Below are positions 21,101-35,518 of a DNA stretch of 64,000 nt, in pieces. The stretch is from positions 6,432,399-6,496,398 of the forward strand of contig SSBO01000001.1 in the NCBI GenBank assembly GCA_005281725.1. Direction: 5' to 3'. A program made the position numbers and the translations under genes. This stretch comes from Wuchereria bancrofti. Its lineage: Eukaryota > Nematoda > Chromadorea > Rhabditida > Onchocercidae. A model generated the notes under the pieces. The model made no database searches, had not been told where the DNA came from, and saw nothing but the letters and a program-made list of their open reading frames with translations. The stretch's first letter is position 1; each line of letters opens with the position of its first letter.

Positions 21101-21490
21101 GTTTTTGTATGGAACGATGATTCGCAGTCAATTCATTTGTCAAATACACTACCACTTAGTGATAAGGAGTAGGAAGACAGTAGTGATTTAGTTATTAAGC
21201 AGTGCTTTTGTTTGGAATGATGGAAAATTCCTCCTCTTCGCTACCATCAAGGTTATGCCACGAGCGCGCGAATCCAGCTCATTGTTATGAATGCTACGAG
21301 ATCGGTTTCAAATTCGTATTGATCACTCCTTCAATAACTTTTGAAGTGAAGAACTACCATTTCTTTCTTGTCCTTAAATTACATAACATTTTGCAGACCA
21401 AAAAATTACTTTTGGAATGTCAGTGGACCGGAAGAGGCTATTATCGCAAGAGAAAACGCGATTTCTTATTATTTATTTGTGACGAATGAT
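18140..21490 (+). pseudogene. Tyrosinase-family gene, degenerate or catalytically dead
   Basis: A signal-peptide-like first exon (18140-18220, starting MSTLPHAILIYFAIM) has a good gtaagt donor and joins in phase to 18496. Later pieces resemble nematode tyrosinases (type-3 copper oxidases, often secreted for cuticle or pigment chemistry) in order: RKELRQLDE (18511 on), ALPYWDYRMDAQLTEPKDS near 18847-18905, a Cys-rich module with LFCDRNIHRC and GDCTKFENESC (19458-19780), a Lys-rich linker plus YVYFSITVIEDKSKR (19690-20441), and a C-terminal DQDGRPCQQRC segment (20825-21172). No HxxxH or WHRE copper ligands are found where they should be. The frame changes near 19690-19780 with overlapping open frames. 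A splice-donor-ending frame (PYGFTESIK, to 20451) lies +1 to the frame that stops at 20441. This suggests decay, though a derived non-enzymatic protein with unresolved exons is possible. The family call rests on remembered motifs. Confidence 0.5.
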
Positions 21491-22419
21491 GGAAACATTC
21501 AAAAAGACAATGCAGTGTCAAAAGCTATTTAATCTTCTAAACTTAATTTTGCCAGTTACAAATGAGCGGTCTCTAAATGGATATTCAAAAGCCTATTCTG
21601 AACCTTATTTTTAGAATGAAAATTAAGAGGCATTCTTCTACAGTAAGGCTACTTTCTTAACAACCAGATTCACTTTTAAGCATCACCAATTTCAAGCATC
21701 ACAAATCAACAATTACGCATCACCAAAATTATACTAATTATATTAGTACACAAGACAACCAGAATTTATTGAAAAGAAAACAAAAGGTAAAACTGGAGAC
21801 AAAAGCATTTACAAAAACTGACCAATTCACTGGTATTACATTTACAGTAAGGAGAACGTCACCAACTTTTTTAGGGAATGATTTATTTTAGAATCCTAGA
21901 AACAATTTCAAACACCTCGTTGTACTTATAATATATTTGGAAAAAAGTCAATTACGTTCTACCGGAACTGTAAATTTTATTAAATTCTATTACAATTTAT
22001 AAAGCTAAAATCTGTATAATTACGATCTGTTAAATGAAAACACACAACTACAAAATTAAGAACCTTCAAAAATATGACAAATACTAATTTTGACTGAACC
22101 AGCATGTCACACACTGCAGAAAAGGATTACAGATGATAAGATACAATATTGAAAATAAAGCAACAGTTTTCCATTATCGAAATACTTTATAAGAACTTTT
22201 ACAACTTTTTTGAACGTTGAAATGGACTTAGTTCTCGATTCTGTTACAAACAAACAAAAGTATGAAGCGAATGACTAGCCTGTTATGACAAAAGGAACAA
22301 AAAAGATGCAAGAAAAAATGAATTACATATCAGAAAATATAAATCTCGTGAAAATTCGGAAATTCAAATGTACCGGAAATCCAGCTTAAATATTGTTTGA
22401 AGAATGTGCTGCCATGTCA
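21491..22419. other. Convergent intergenic spacer
   Basis: This spacer lies between the plus-strand tyrosinase-like locus and the stop codon of the minus-strand unc-16 gene. It is AT-rich with no supportable coding, and probably contains the 3' UTRs of both. Confidence 0.6.
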
Positions 22420-25400
22420 CTAAAGAAGCGGTTTAGTAGGTACTTCCCAAACAATCAGGTGAGACAAATCTCGAGTTCGTACTGCATCTGTCACGTCTAT
22501 AACATCCTCTTCTCCTAAATATTGCTAAAGTTACTTGAAATACGTAAAATAAAAAAAAAAACAGCTTTGATTCAAGAAAGAAACATGAAAAAATTATTGT
22601 ACAAACCTATTCTAAAATCGATATATCCATCACCACCAGAAACAACAAGCATTTTCAGCGAAGCCGATTTATCTAACTTGTCAGCATAATCCAATGACTT
22701 CGTAGGGATTTCCGATGAGACACCTGCATTTGTACTTTCATTCAAAATAAAATGAAAACATTCCGCAGAAAAACTAACTAACAAATTAAAAAATGGCCAA
22801 AATGATTAATAAAATTTAACAATTTCGAAAACAGCAGAAGTATTTTGTTTTCCTAGTTTTATATAGAGTTGTGAACCTAATTTCGTTGAGCACACGAGAA
22901 CATGTCGGTGTTCATATACTGAACAAAACTGAGAGCACCACATGTATAAAATAAGAAAAGCTGTAAACTTTGCTTGTCTCTTTGCAATCATGGATTGATT
23001 CAAAGTATTGTTAATTTCTTAGGACGACCGTGAGGATTTGACATTATTTCAGGACAATAGAGTATGGTAAGCTCGATGAGTGAGAAACCGACCATTCTCC
23101 CACTCAAAAAGACTCACCAGGGACAGCCAAGAAGAATTTCACTGGATGTTTGTGTCCATGGAATGAGAGCTGGGCATGGGACATATCACAGTATGGTATA
23201 AAGCTACGAGACGATGTTGCCGCGCTGGCCACATCACCATAAACCCTAATTAATCCACCTGGACCTCGCACATCTTCAGTATGTGAACGCATCTCTACTT
23301 TTGTTTCAACTCGATTTTGATTAGCTGCAAATGTAAATTTTTATTAATTATATTTCATTCTAAGACGAGAAGGAGGCAGTACCACAGAAAGTTGGCTCAT
23401 CAGTAAACACAAGCTGATCCATGTCACAGTCAAATAGTAAACTTGAAAGCATTAACATGGAAGACATTTAAAGAGAAGATATACAGGAACGTTTAGAGTC
23501 CAAAAAATGACTCAGTACTACAGTTTAGTGCATTCAACTTTCACATAAAATACACTCATACATTTGCAGAATGAGAAATTGTCTTCAGCTTTTTATTAAT
23601 TTATTAAATTATAACATCTACTGATGTAAATTTACAAAAATCATATTTATAAAAATGAAGCGTCGACCTACTTCCAGAAAGGGGTACTGAAATAATAACA
23701 CCCATCCCTGTGCCAATCCATAAGCGTCGAGAGATCGCCAATAACGCAGTGGTGGGCATGTAGGAATAATCCAGCGTAACAGTACCTAAAAAGAATAACT
23801 TCACTGTCGCAAGGAAAATCAAATGCAACGGTTTGAAGACTGTATGAACATCAGCATACTTGAATAAGATGGAGCTATGCGCTTAACTCAATTAATCCTC
23901 CTATACAAAATTAGTTGTTACGTAAACATACCCAACATTTTTGTAACATAGGGTTCAATGTCAACATCCTGAAGGTGTTCATGATTGTAGGCATGGTAAA
24001 GTCGAAGTGTTGAATCAAATCGAACAGAGATCCATACGCCATCACCAATCCATTGCATATGATGCACTTGACTATTTCGTATCGGATGCACAGCAAAAAC
24101 TTTCTACAAGAGGAATAATTTGGAAGCAACAAGAACAGATACTATGAACTATACTATGAAATGAATATACTATGAAATACTATGAAATGAAAAGGTTTGA
24201 TGAAACTTCTTGGAACTCTGCACTAATATAGCAAAGTAAAGATAACCTTCGCAGTAAGATCTTTTGGGTCAATGACAGTGATACAGTTGCGATAAGCAGC
24301 CCATAAACGATCGCCCACCATTGAAAGTGATCTTACTGAACTTGTCGCGCGACCGACAGTGATACAATGGTAACCTGCTTCAGACCAACCACCATCTAAA
24401 AAACGACTGCGCTATTTGGCAATAAAAAAATCTTTGGGAAAAAGACTGATCTCATAAGTTAAAAATCACGGTGAGAATTGCAATTTGCATACTGCAAATG
24501 TGAATCCTTCTGTCAAAACTACAAGCAAAACTATCCGGGCAAATTTATTCCGGATTTACTTCGAGTTACAGTGATCTAGAAACCAAACTAAATTAGACGT
24601 CAATTTAGTCGACATAAAAATGCGAAATGTCAGCTCTCCTGGTCTGACATTACTGTAATACCTAACCCACCATCGAGTTATTACCATTTCTTCTGCACCA
24701 CCAGGGAATAGTGAGAGACAAAGAAACTATAATTTCATCTTCCACAAATTCCTTTACAAGAGGAAACAAAAACACATTAATGAAACATACTTGCATCCCG
24801 ATGAAAAACAGCAACAGATCCATTAGCCAGCGCGGCGAATACTCTTCCCTTGTAATGTCTGCAATATCACAAACTTATTAAAGAAATATTTCGAAAATCA
24901 AGTAAATCCATAAATATCTGATACGCTGAAAGGTTAAGGAGTTAAAAGATCGAACATACCCTGAGTCGCTTCGTTAGTGCGAAAAATACTTAAGATATAT
25001 GAAAGAGGTTTCAGTTGTTTAATAAATTCTCACATTTTTAACTGGAAACAAGACAACTCCCTTCCTTTCCCTTCATTTATCCAGTTACAAAAAAATAAAT
25101 GTGTAGTTAAAGTATCAATGAAATCATTTAGAACTTGCACAATGGAAAGGACCGCGTCACACATCTTTATACGCCGTAAACATTTACGCCATCTCGATAC
25201 CGCCGAATGAATAAATATACTAGAAAAACAAAAAACATTATATGTCATAGAAAAAGAATTTAGTGGAAATATAACGGGTAAAGACAATGAAGAAATGATG
25301 CCGGAAAAACAGCTTCTAATTAATGAAATAACAAAAAATGACTCGATGAATTTGAAAACTAAGAAATAGTTCTGAAACTGCATTAACCAATTGTAATGAA

Positions 25401-28400
25401 ACGTCATTCCATACCAAATTGTTCAGTGTAATCAGTAAAATATCATTCAAGCTAAGAAAACTTTTATAGTACAAAATCATCATAATTGAGCTTACTAATC
25501 ATTCTGAGATCCCATCCACATCGTTGGCAGAGAAGTCATGTTGTCTGATAGACCTTCATACTTGCTCAGTTTATTTTTAATATGAGCTGGAAGTGCACCA
25601 AAACCACCTTCTCCTGCTAGTTCCAAAGTATCTGAAAGTTTTAGGAATCGTTGACAATTACTCTGAAATGCATATATTTGAAAGGTGACCAGCATGCAAT
25701 TTGTATACAGACAATCATGAAAATTTGTCAAAGCAAGCATTTTAAGAAAAAAGAATAAACATTCTAGTTACACAATCCTGATATCTCTATCAGTACAGAA
25801 AACTACAAGAGTAATTGCTTTAAAAAAGGTATGTATAAATGAAAATGAAGCAGGATTATGCTATGAACTTGTCTAATATTTAAGATTTAAAACAAAAGTC
25901 AAAAGAGTCACAAAACATCAGCCAAAAACATGCACTAAAAAAAGTAAAATAAAATAACTCAACTAAAAAAAAATAACTCAATATTTCATTAATCTGAACG
26001 AATTTTTCCGCACTTGACAAACGTGCTAAAAGAATATAGAAATGATTACTTCCACAAGAGTCCCACGAAGAATAATCTATTCTATATGCGATTCGTAAAA
26101 ATGAAAACACAAAAGCTATACAATGGAATTACAGTACATCCATATTATCTCACCAAGAATGCCCTTATCAGCTGCTTCTTTAAGTTTTTCCAAAAGTATA
26201 TATTTCTTCACAATGCCATTATCCTCAACTTTCTTCGTTTCGTTCTCATCTTTCACTTCGTTTTCCAATTTGACTACATGTGTATTTCAGCAAATTTAAT
26301 ATCACAATGAAGAATAAGAAGGAACTTACGATAATAAACAAGATGATGAGAATACAATTAATAGAAAACTTAATTAATTTTACAGTTACCAATATATAGT
26401 TAATGACTAATGACTACAATTTAGTCATATTCACAGTTGAACATTACCAGATAAAGCTTACCGAGTTCAGTTACCTCGTTTAGACCTTGGCTACTCTCCG
26501 AAGTACTTGGTGCAATCTGTTCACAAACACTGACTAAAATCGTCTATTTTCAAATTATAATTTGATATAAATATTCCACATATATACATGCATACTTGAA
26601 ATATGAATTCAAAATGAAATTTGTGCAATTAGAAATTTAAACTTACAATCTCGTGAACGCTGCGGAGAAGGTTTCTGACGAGGACCGCAGTAAGTTAACG
26701 TAGTGTCTTCACCCGAATCAAGTTTTCGCAACTCCACCTAGGCATGCAAAAGCGTCAAAGATTATGACAACAACCTCTTCATCACTTTTTAGAAATAATT
26801 TAAATAATTAAAAAGTTTAAAGAAAAACAAGTACCCACTCCACGGCACCAAATTGTTCCTGCTCGTTGATATTTGATGGTAAGCCTTTCACATAACCGCC
26901 ACCACGACAAAATTTTTTCCATTCCATATCTTCCGAAGGATAATCCAACTCTTGAACACCTCAAATTTATTATCCGTTTAAAACTCAACTGTTTATTGAA
27001 AGAAAAAGTATCAGACTTTCAATAGGACAGAGAAAATTTATTTGACCTGGTACAGACGAGACACAGAGAACGTGTGCGGAACATGCCTGGAACGTATCAA
27101 TAACACTGTTTGGATTATTTGCATCTAGTATAACAATATGACTGTGTCCTTGATTCGAACTGCATACCCATAGCAAACTTGAACTCTCCCATGTAAGCAT
27201 TTCCACTTCACGCTCATTCGCCGTTGTTTCCTATTTGTATTATGTGATCTCATTCTCTTTTATAACGAATGTCAACTAATATGCATCCAAGACAATAAAA
27301 TGTTAAAAGTAACAAAATTTAACTGCAAATATAAATTATAATATCAATATCATTTTTAATTTCACCTCTTTAATATCCGCTGTCCTTTAGTTTCACCACA
27401 TTACGACATCATTTAAATTATTTCACTTTATAAATATTTATGTTCTATGAAATAACAAATTTTTTGAAATGACATAAGACTGCATATAGTTGAGTTTACA
27501 GAGACGACTCTTCCTACACTTGCCCTTTGTATTCTTAGATTTCTTAATTGCTGTAGCCCAGTAAAAGCAAACATTTAGTGTCTCGTGGTTTTTCTATCAT
27601 TTCGACACACCTGTCTATTGTTTGCTTTGTATGATTTTAAAAATCTATTTGATTACAACTCATTTATACATTCTACTCAAATATATGTTTATTTGCATAT
27701 CATTACAAACGCTTATATGTAAATTTATGCAGCAACAAGTACCTTATGTTCGAAGTCAAGTTTATCTATTGACTTCTCAAGCAGCATAGATTCTTTTGGA
27801 ATTCTAGGATGCGAATAAAATACTGAATCGTCAACAATATATCCACCATCAGGCGTTCTACCTCCTCGCAACGTTACACCCGATGAGCACCAAATCTGAT
27901 AACTTGATGACATCTGATATCAAAAAAATGGAATATGAAGTATTTCATATAGTGCAACATTAAAAATAGCTACGTTTTTGTTTTTCTAACCATCTATAAG
28001 TTTATCCTACTGCTTACTGCTTAAGTGAAGGAAAAAATAATAGAAATCAGTAATACCCTCAATGAAGGGTCCAAATCAATGAGTGGTCTGCAAAACATTG
28101 GAACTGGTACGACAGCATTTTCACTGCGTTCACCAAAAACCTCTGGAATAGACCATCCATATGCATGGAAACCATCGCTTTTTCCACGCTTCATATGTTC
28201 CTTTACAATTTTATACTGTTGTCGCTTTTCTGCAGCCCTTCTCTCGGATACACTGAATAACATTTAATGTTTTATTCAAAAATTTGCGTAACATCAAGCT
28301 GTTAGAATGTCTAATTTTATTTTAATTTACAACATTTAGTGAATACGCAATGTTAACGTACTAATCTGTATCCATGAAATCAATTGTTTTCGCACTAGAA

Positions 28401-31400
28401 CGACGAAGGGCATCACGCTCATTACCACCTGTTCTTCTCCGACGATTTGAACTATGTGGTGGCTCGTGCATAAATAAACCAGAGAAACTAAATAATTCTG
28501 CTGGTAAAATTAGAAAATTTTGAAATTTATAATTCTCAGACTCAAAATATGCATCGTAACTGATCGAAATCTGGAAAAACTAAACGTTGTCTTATATTCA
28601 ATTCAGTACTAACAATTCCCAAATTCCACTACTCTTTTTAGTATTCAGAGCATTCAAACGTTTAGCACGTTGCAACTCAGTCCATTTCATGGCTTCCTGG
28701 AGCTCCATCAATTTTTCCTTGTATTGATTACGCTCCAACAGAACACGAGCCATTTCAAGCCGTGTAAAACGCTTCCGTTGTGCCATTGGTAGATCCTCCT
28801 GAATTAAGAGACCGTAACATCATTTTAACTGAGTTCTCATCAACTTAAAATCCAAAAAGCGCTGCAATGTAAATAATATATCATTCATCTGGGAACTGCG
28901 AAGTGATATACAACTGAAATGTAAAAATAACTGAAACAGATTCTCCTGCACAATAAAAAAAAAAAAAATGCTGCCTACCTGATCATCTTCACCCCGAACT
29001 TCTAGCTTATCTTTAAGATTACGGACTTCCAATTCGAGCTCTTTTATTCGTTCATTCATCTTCGACCTTACCATTTCCAAACTTCGGATCTCTTCACGTA
29101 ATATGTCTTGTTCACTATAAGTACAACCAGAATTGATGAATAATTCAAGTTTCTTGTGTTGTTCAGCTTCCAACACTAATGAAATGTTAATGTATGACGT
29201 CATAACTATTTTGCAGGACAATCAAGTTAAAATAATAAACCTGCTCAATTCATCAACACGGGCAATCAAATCATTCTTCACAATATTAAGAGCATTTTTC
29301 GTCTCTAGTAATTCAGTATTTTCTTTGATCAAATTTTCCACTTCACGACCCATTCCTGAAACATGTAAATCAAATTTACAGATTTGAAAAAAAAAATTCA
29401 GAGTGTCTGATAAGCATACAATACCACAACAACTATATTTAACATCTTGCAGTTCTGTTGAATCCGAACTTCAATAATTTTTTATTTGAAAAACTTTGTC
29501 TAAACAATCCTAACTGTTATCACTTAATCATTCTGATGGATTTTGAAAAAATCACATCTTTTTAGTAGCGTCAGAATGACTTCGACAACCACAGATGTTT
29601 TTCCATGCATGCCGTACATTCACTGTAGTACAAAGTCTTTTACAAAAAAGAAAACAAAGAACAACAGCTTATATCCTCTAAATCATTTACGACTGTTAAT
29701 GCTATTTGTCTTTCTCTACCTTAGTAGCTCTTTCGAAAAAATGAAACATAATAGCAAAATGAGTACAGTGTTACACAAATACTACAACAGATTCTATAAC
29801 ATACCGATGAATGTGTCGTTCACTGGAAATGGCTTCAAGCATTAACTATTTTCAAATTGGTAATAATTGAAACAAGCCAGAAGAAATGAAAATTTGATTA
29901 AATTCGTGAGAACAAAAAGGAACAAGCACAGTGTGCGACAGACAAAAAAACATGCGATTAGTGAAATGTAGAGATGCAAACGAAAAAGAAAACGTATGAC
30001 AAAAAATGGTACGTATTGCAAAACTTAACTCCCTTCAAAATAATTCAAGTAGAATTAAAAAGGATAAATATACCTCCGAGCGTTTTTCTGCTTATTTCCA
30101 TCAGTGGAAATTTGAATATGAAATTTAAAAAAGTAAAATCAAAAAACCTTGAAAACGTAGATAACCATTCAAACAGCTTACCAACATTCTTTGTATAAGG
30201 GAGTTCTTCTAGAAACGGTGCAGACAGAAAAAACAAACATGCATACACATAACAAAATCGTAAGTAGTATACCATTATTAACATAAACAAAATTAGTTTG
30301 GCGGTTACACGAGAACAAAAGGTAACTTTTTTTTCGTTAATATTAGTTACAACTCACTCATTCTCAGCGTTTATTTCCAGTTCATTTTAGCACTGCAAGA
30401 GACAGTAAGCAGTCGATAAAAGCATTCAGAACCGTTCCATGCAATGTTACTACAGAAGCAATGAAAAGATAATCTCATGCAAATTAATAAATCAAAAAGT
30501 GATTGTATCGAAACATATTTCTTCTGCTCCTTCCCTATTCGTGGTATATTGATTTCCATTCGTGATCTGCCGCGTCAATTGACTGACTTCGCATAGTGGA
30601 TTTATTTCATGTTAGGTGATCTTTCATAGGTGCCAATCAAACAATTACAGTTACAGTGGTTTATGAAAAATGCTGGCCACAAATAGATGTAATATGAAAA
30701 CAGAGTCACTAAGTTTTAGTATTATATATGTTTTTAATATCGTATTAGCGACAAACACCACCGATACCAGCCAGGAAATTTTGCAAATAGAAAGATTACC
30801 CGCAGAAGCAAATTCAGCCGGATCAACAAGTGCACCTGTAGAAGAAAACCCCTTTTCAAATTTTAGTTAAAAAAAGCACAAAATTTAAAGTTTTTCGATT
30901 CACGTGCATTTTTAATTTCTTGCAACATTTCAATCAATTGCTGGAAACCATAACTCTAATGATAAGATAATGATTTCAGAATGAGGTGTAAGTTCAACGA
31001 AAAATTCACACAATACTTTAATCAAACCATACCAATTAAATTGTTGAACGTAAATAAAGTACCTGTTAGATCTGCGCCGAGAGAATCCACAGCATCGTTT
31101 GTTCTACAATAATTTATCAAACAGATGAAGTATTTTCAATCAACAATTTTTGAAAAATCTGCAGTTCACAGAGCTGATCTTTATTTTAAAAATCTTAAGA
31201 CATCATTTAATAGAGCATATCACAATTCATTGCTCGATGGAAAAAATCTGGAGTTAATTTTCTATCACACTTCTTGGGAGTAATAGAAACACCAAGACAT
31301 GCCAGAATTATTCCTAGAAGCTCAAAGTAAGCTGAATGATACTGTCACATGTTGGTAGGTTAATTTACTTAGCTAGCTGAATCACTAACAGCAAAAGAGG

Positions 31401-34400
31401 AATTGGAAAGAACGGTTAAACGATTGAACAGTGGTCTTTTTCAAGAGTCTTTTTTTGATCAACAGATCAAAGCTCCATCAGACGTTACATATCAAACAAA
31501 ACTTAATCAATCAGTTTTTACCAACTCTTATCGATTATTTCAGTTTTGATGTTTCTTTAAAAGTTAAGGCGAAAACAAAACATTTCCAAAATATAAGACT
31601 TACACTGCAACTGCTACTGGAACAGATGTGGAAGATTGAAGAGTGTTATCAGGAAGTACTGGAGGTGCATCATGTGGCGATTCCAAGGTTGAGGAATCAT
31701 GAGGTGATTGCAGTATATCAGAAGCATTTTGGCCGAATTCATCATGCCAATCAGCTGAAAAAAATTACTATATTCAAGTATATAAACCTACTCTCCGACA
31801 GTAATGCTTCATTTCTCACTCTGATAATTATTCCCCATAAACAAAAATAAAGTAAAAAATTATTTCGTTATAAAAATATCACATTCGCTACTAATATGAT
31901 TGGCAAGATTGACGTCAAGTGTGGTACTCTGTGACATATGAGCGCATATCAAATCGGATACACCGCGAATTGCGTTTACATCTACTGAAGCTGCCATTCC
32001 CATTCTGAAAATCATATGCTGTCAATACAATGCGAAAGGAAGAAATTCTATTCTTAAATCCCCATTAAAACACTTTTTTGATTTAAAAATAGTAAGAGCC
32101 AATCACTAATACACAGCAAAAAAGCAATGCATCTCGGGAAAAAATGAATAAATAGAGAAAAGTCTCACCTACCTACAGTTCCAAGAAACACTATACAATT
32201 AAACTGCTCTATGATATACAGATTTTATTTGCATGCATATGCTTAGTTTTTTGATGAACAATAACTGTAATTTGATCTAACGAGAGTCATTTAAAAAGTG
32301 AAGCAGCAAATTAAAATTATGAAATGCACCTTTTGACCGACTGTTTGAAAAAGCTTTCAAAATATCTTCCAGTCATTTTGAATTAAACTATCCAACAGTT
32401 TTTATATTTTTCAACCTCATCTTTGATATGAAATTTATGAAAGTCCCAGCATGATTATATATATATATTTAAGGCGTAAATGAAGTTGATAAGTAAAAGT
32501 TGAAGGAAAAAAGAGTATTTTGTTCTTCATTGACAATTACCATATGTAAATTCTCTCTTTCTCTTTCAAAACAACGATAAAAGCGACTCTGTCAGTAACT
32601 ATTCAAAATCATATAACTGTACGAGTCTTAGCCAAAACATCAAATCTTCACTTGAAACTAACAAACTTAATGATAAAAAAGTAGTAGCTAGTTGAAGTGC
32701 AAATGGATCGAACTGTTTTCTGATGTGAACAAATCTATGAGCTCCCAGTAGTGAATATGTTGAACATGAAAAGAAGATCGTCAGCCTAAAAAGTTGTTGA
32801 CAATCTACACTTACCAAAAGTAATATGAATCACTAGACACTCACTTTGTTCTTAACTGCTGTGAAGGTAAAGGCATGCTTTGCATCATTTCGAATTTTTC
32901 ACTTCCCATTAGATATTTTGTTCTTTCCATATGATCAATATGTGTTCTCAACAAAATATTGTATCTCTCGTGTAATTTGTCAAATTCAGCTTTCTGGTCT
33001 GCTTCCCGTTCTTCCAGTCTTGAAGCTATAAAAAAAGAAACTTGTAACACTTAACAATTTGACAATTGAATATAAACAGGAGAAATCCTGTCTTATGAAA
33101 ATATTTTGATAGTTTCAATAAATTCTTGAATTTTCACGAACCATGATCAGATGCATTCTTTGCTTTTAACTCCAACATCCTCATTATCGACTCCAGAGAC
33201 TCAATTTTACTTTCAAGCTCCCGATTTTGTTCCATCAGTGAATCTTCAATTTCCAAACATTTCTATAAAACACAAAAATTTAACATTAAACCACTAAATA
33301 ATATCGCACTAGTCAAATTCATATATGAATTCTTGCAAGATCGTTAGACTAGGCACAGAATTTTATCTGTCAATGGATTAAACAAGATTTAATTTATAGT
33401 CATCATAGAGCGTATGCAATTGAGTGATAACAACAAATCATTATCAAGAAAAAAAGAAACAGTCACATTTTAGAGAAACAAGCCATAAGCTCCTTCATAA
33501 CGAGTAAATACCTGATCCTGAGCTCTCCTTAGTTGTTTTTCTCTTTCATATTGTGTCATCAGTTGCTCATTATCTTCTTTAAGCATTTCCAAATCAACTG
33601 AGCATTCTTCTTTTTCCAAATATGCAAGGTCCAGACTTTCCAATACATTGACAACTAGTGGCATCAGATTCTGTAATATTTTAGTTCAACTGAACTGAAA
33701 TCTTAAAACCTTCGTATGAATAAATTTAACTGAAAATTTTTTGGGAAAATCAAAATCACATTCTAATTTGAAGTGATAAACATTACAGAACTGAAATGGA
33801 TTTTCGAAAAACAATGTTATTATTCAGAGAAAGAATAACAGTTACTTTGACACTGTCCTCTCCATTCTTCTCTATCATAGTTTCGAACTCTTTGTAAATT
33901 GATGAAGCAAGCACTTGCACTTTTTCCGACATAACGCGAGTGTCATCACCTGCCGAACCAATTGATCCAGTAGCACCGTACACTATCTACCAAAAAACTT
34001 GCATTATCAATCAAAAGAAAACAAGCACTAGTTATATTGCTAACATCTCTAATTAATCCGAGCAAATAATCAAAACGTTATTTGGAATATAAATAAAACT
34101 GATAATTATTTTAAAAGAAAAATAAATGCACCTTTAGTAAGCACAACAGATATCTAAAGTAAGAATAATTCATTAAACGATAACAACAGATTTCCCATAG
34201 GAGATGTAGAAGGGTAACAAGATATGTTGCATAAAGAGAAAGGGAAACACTCAACAAGCTAAGCATAAGGCTAAAAACAACTACAAGTCATGACATCTGG
34301 AGGACAAAACAAATTATGAATGGAAGTCGTGTCACATGCAAGGGGTTAACTTCTTTTTGACTATGTTCATCAAGTACAGAACTGTCTATTTTCATTCCTA

Positions 34401-34842
34401 TTGCAAAAATTTTAATGATAGCAAAAAACACCAATAGAAAGTTTTAGTAAATACAAAAGGTGACACTTAATGCCTTTAAATAACAGTCATTAAAAACTGT
34501 ATGATTAATGTCGACGACATAAATATATTTATTTATTTATTAAAATTTATTTATACATATACATCTGAAAGTGATGACAATGAAAGGATTGGTGAATAGA
34601 GAAAAACATCTGCTACTACATCAACAAAATTGTAGTATTTTTTCCTTTTTTGATAATCATTTCGAGATTTTGAGGTTAAAATAGAGATAAATTTTACCAA
34701 TGCTGACGTTACTTAGCTATTTCCCACAAAATATATTTGAATATTTAAAGATTTACATACCACTAGTAATACAAGAGCATACCTCACTGCTACTGCTATT
34801 TGTGGAAGAATGCATCACACTGTTGCTTTGAGTAATTTCCAT
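22420..34842 (-). CDS. unc-16: JIP3/UNC-16 JNK-interacting kinesin adaptor
   Basis: This is the scaffold that links kinesin-1 and dynein cargo to JNK-pathway kinases, acting in neuronal transport. The ATG (34842) starts MEITQSNSV, 11 nt after an acceptor-like accgcag. In order: the RH1 region ([19 protein letters not shown], then [13 protein letters not shown]; 33985-33513); coiled coil ([19 protein letters not shown]; 33262-32845); a Ser/Pro-rich middle (about 32010-31590); the leucine zipper with [20 protein letters not shown] near 29240-29360; the RH2 block ([20 protein letters not shown]; 28790-28600); and the conserved tail with [21 protein letters not shown] and [10 protein letters not shown]-terminal beta-propeller-like region follows: [68 protein letters not shown] and SHLIVWEV, ending at the 22422-22420 stop. 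The domain order matches vertebrate JIP3/JIP4. The middle exons between 29.4 and 32.0 kb are not fully resolved. Confidence 0.95.
24139..24190. repeat. Tandem atactatgaaat units in unc-16 intron
   Basis: Four to five imperfect copies of a unit like actatgaaat lie just upstream (in the unc-16 sense) of a coding exon that ends the TMLRLYHA-type propeller segment. Confidence 0.75.
30694..30870 (+). CDS. Candidate nested small secreted protein
   Basis: This is a 58-codon plus-strand frame inside a large unc-16 intron, antisense to it. It reads as a short N-region with an acidic residue (MKTES), a hydrophobic core ([10 protein letters not shown]) and a Thr/Ser/Glu-rich tail ending PFSNFS, which resembles a signal peptide plus a short mature peptide. 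An upstream in-frame ATG lies at 30670. No family is recognised and no promoter or splice evidence was found. It could be chance. Confidence 0.25.
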   Translation: MKTESLSFSIIYVFNIVLATNTTDTSQEILQIERLPAEANSAGSTSAPVEENPFSNFS

Positions 34843-34860
34843 CGTTCTATCCTCTGCGGT
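34843..34860 (-). other. Candidate SL trans-splice acceptor of unc-16
   Basis: A gtaccgcag acceptor ends at 34854, leaving an 11-nt leader before the unc-16 ATG at 34842. This fits spliced-leader addition or a 5'-UTR intron. Confidence 0.4.
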
Positions 34861-35518
34861 ACACTTCACAACAAAATATTTGTCCCGAAGTTGGGGACGT
34901 AGTCGCTAACTCCACTTTTGAGCCAGCTGTAAAACAGAATGTAGAAATTGAATCAAAATGATAAGAACGCTCAACACAATACCAAATTTCCGGGTGGGAT
35001 CGCTGAATTATGAAAATGATACAAACTGCATCTATGATGAATAACAGAAAAGCACAATAAAGGATAAAAATAGTTATTAAGAAAGGGACAAAGATGATTA
35101 AGGCCTGGCCTATGTTTGCCATATAACAAATAGTGAGCTGAGAAGGAAGGATGCATCCGAAACGCTTATTCAGAAAATATCCTTCCAGTACATCGATTAA
35201 ATCTCCAAAACATTCCATAAATCTTTGAAGGGTCAAAAGCTGTCACTGCGTTTCTCATACTGAATTGGGAGATGAAAAGATGACAACTATCTCAACAGGT
35301 TCTGATATTGCCTGAAGGTATCATAAAGCTATTTGCTGACTATCACTGATAAAGCTGAACGTCTAAGCACGAAGCGATCACCTTTTGAAGTTCACTTTTA
35401 CTTGAGTGTGTCATCCAGTCCTATCTAATGCAAATGCTGTAACAGAAGACGTACCCGCATAAGAAGTCACCACTGAGGAATGTCTCCTACCGCGCTCCAA
35501 ACATTTCTCTCAAAGACT

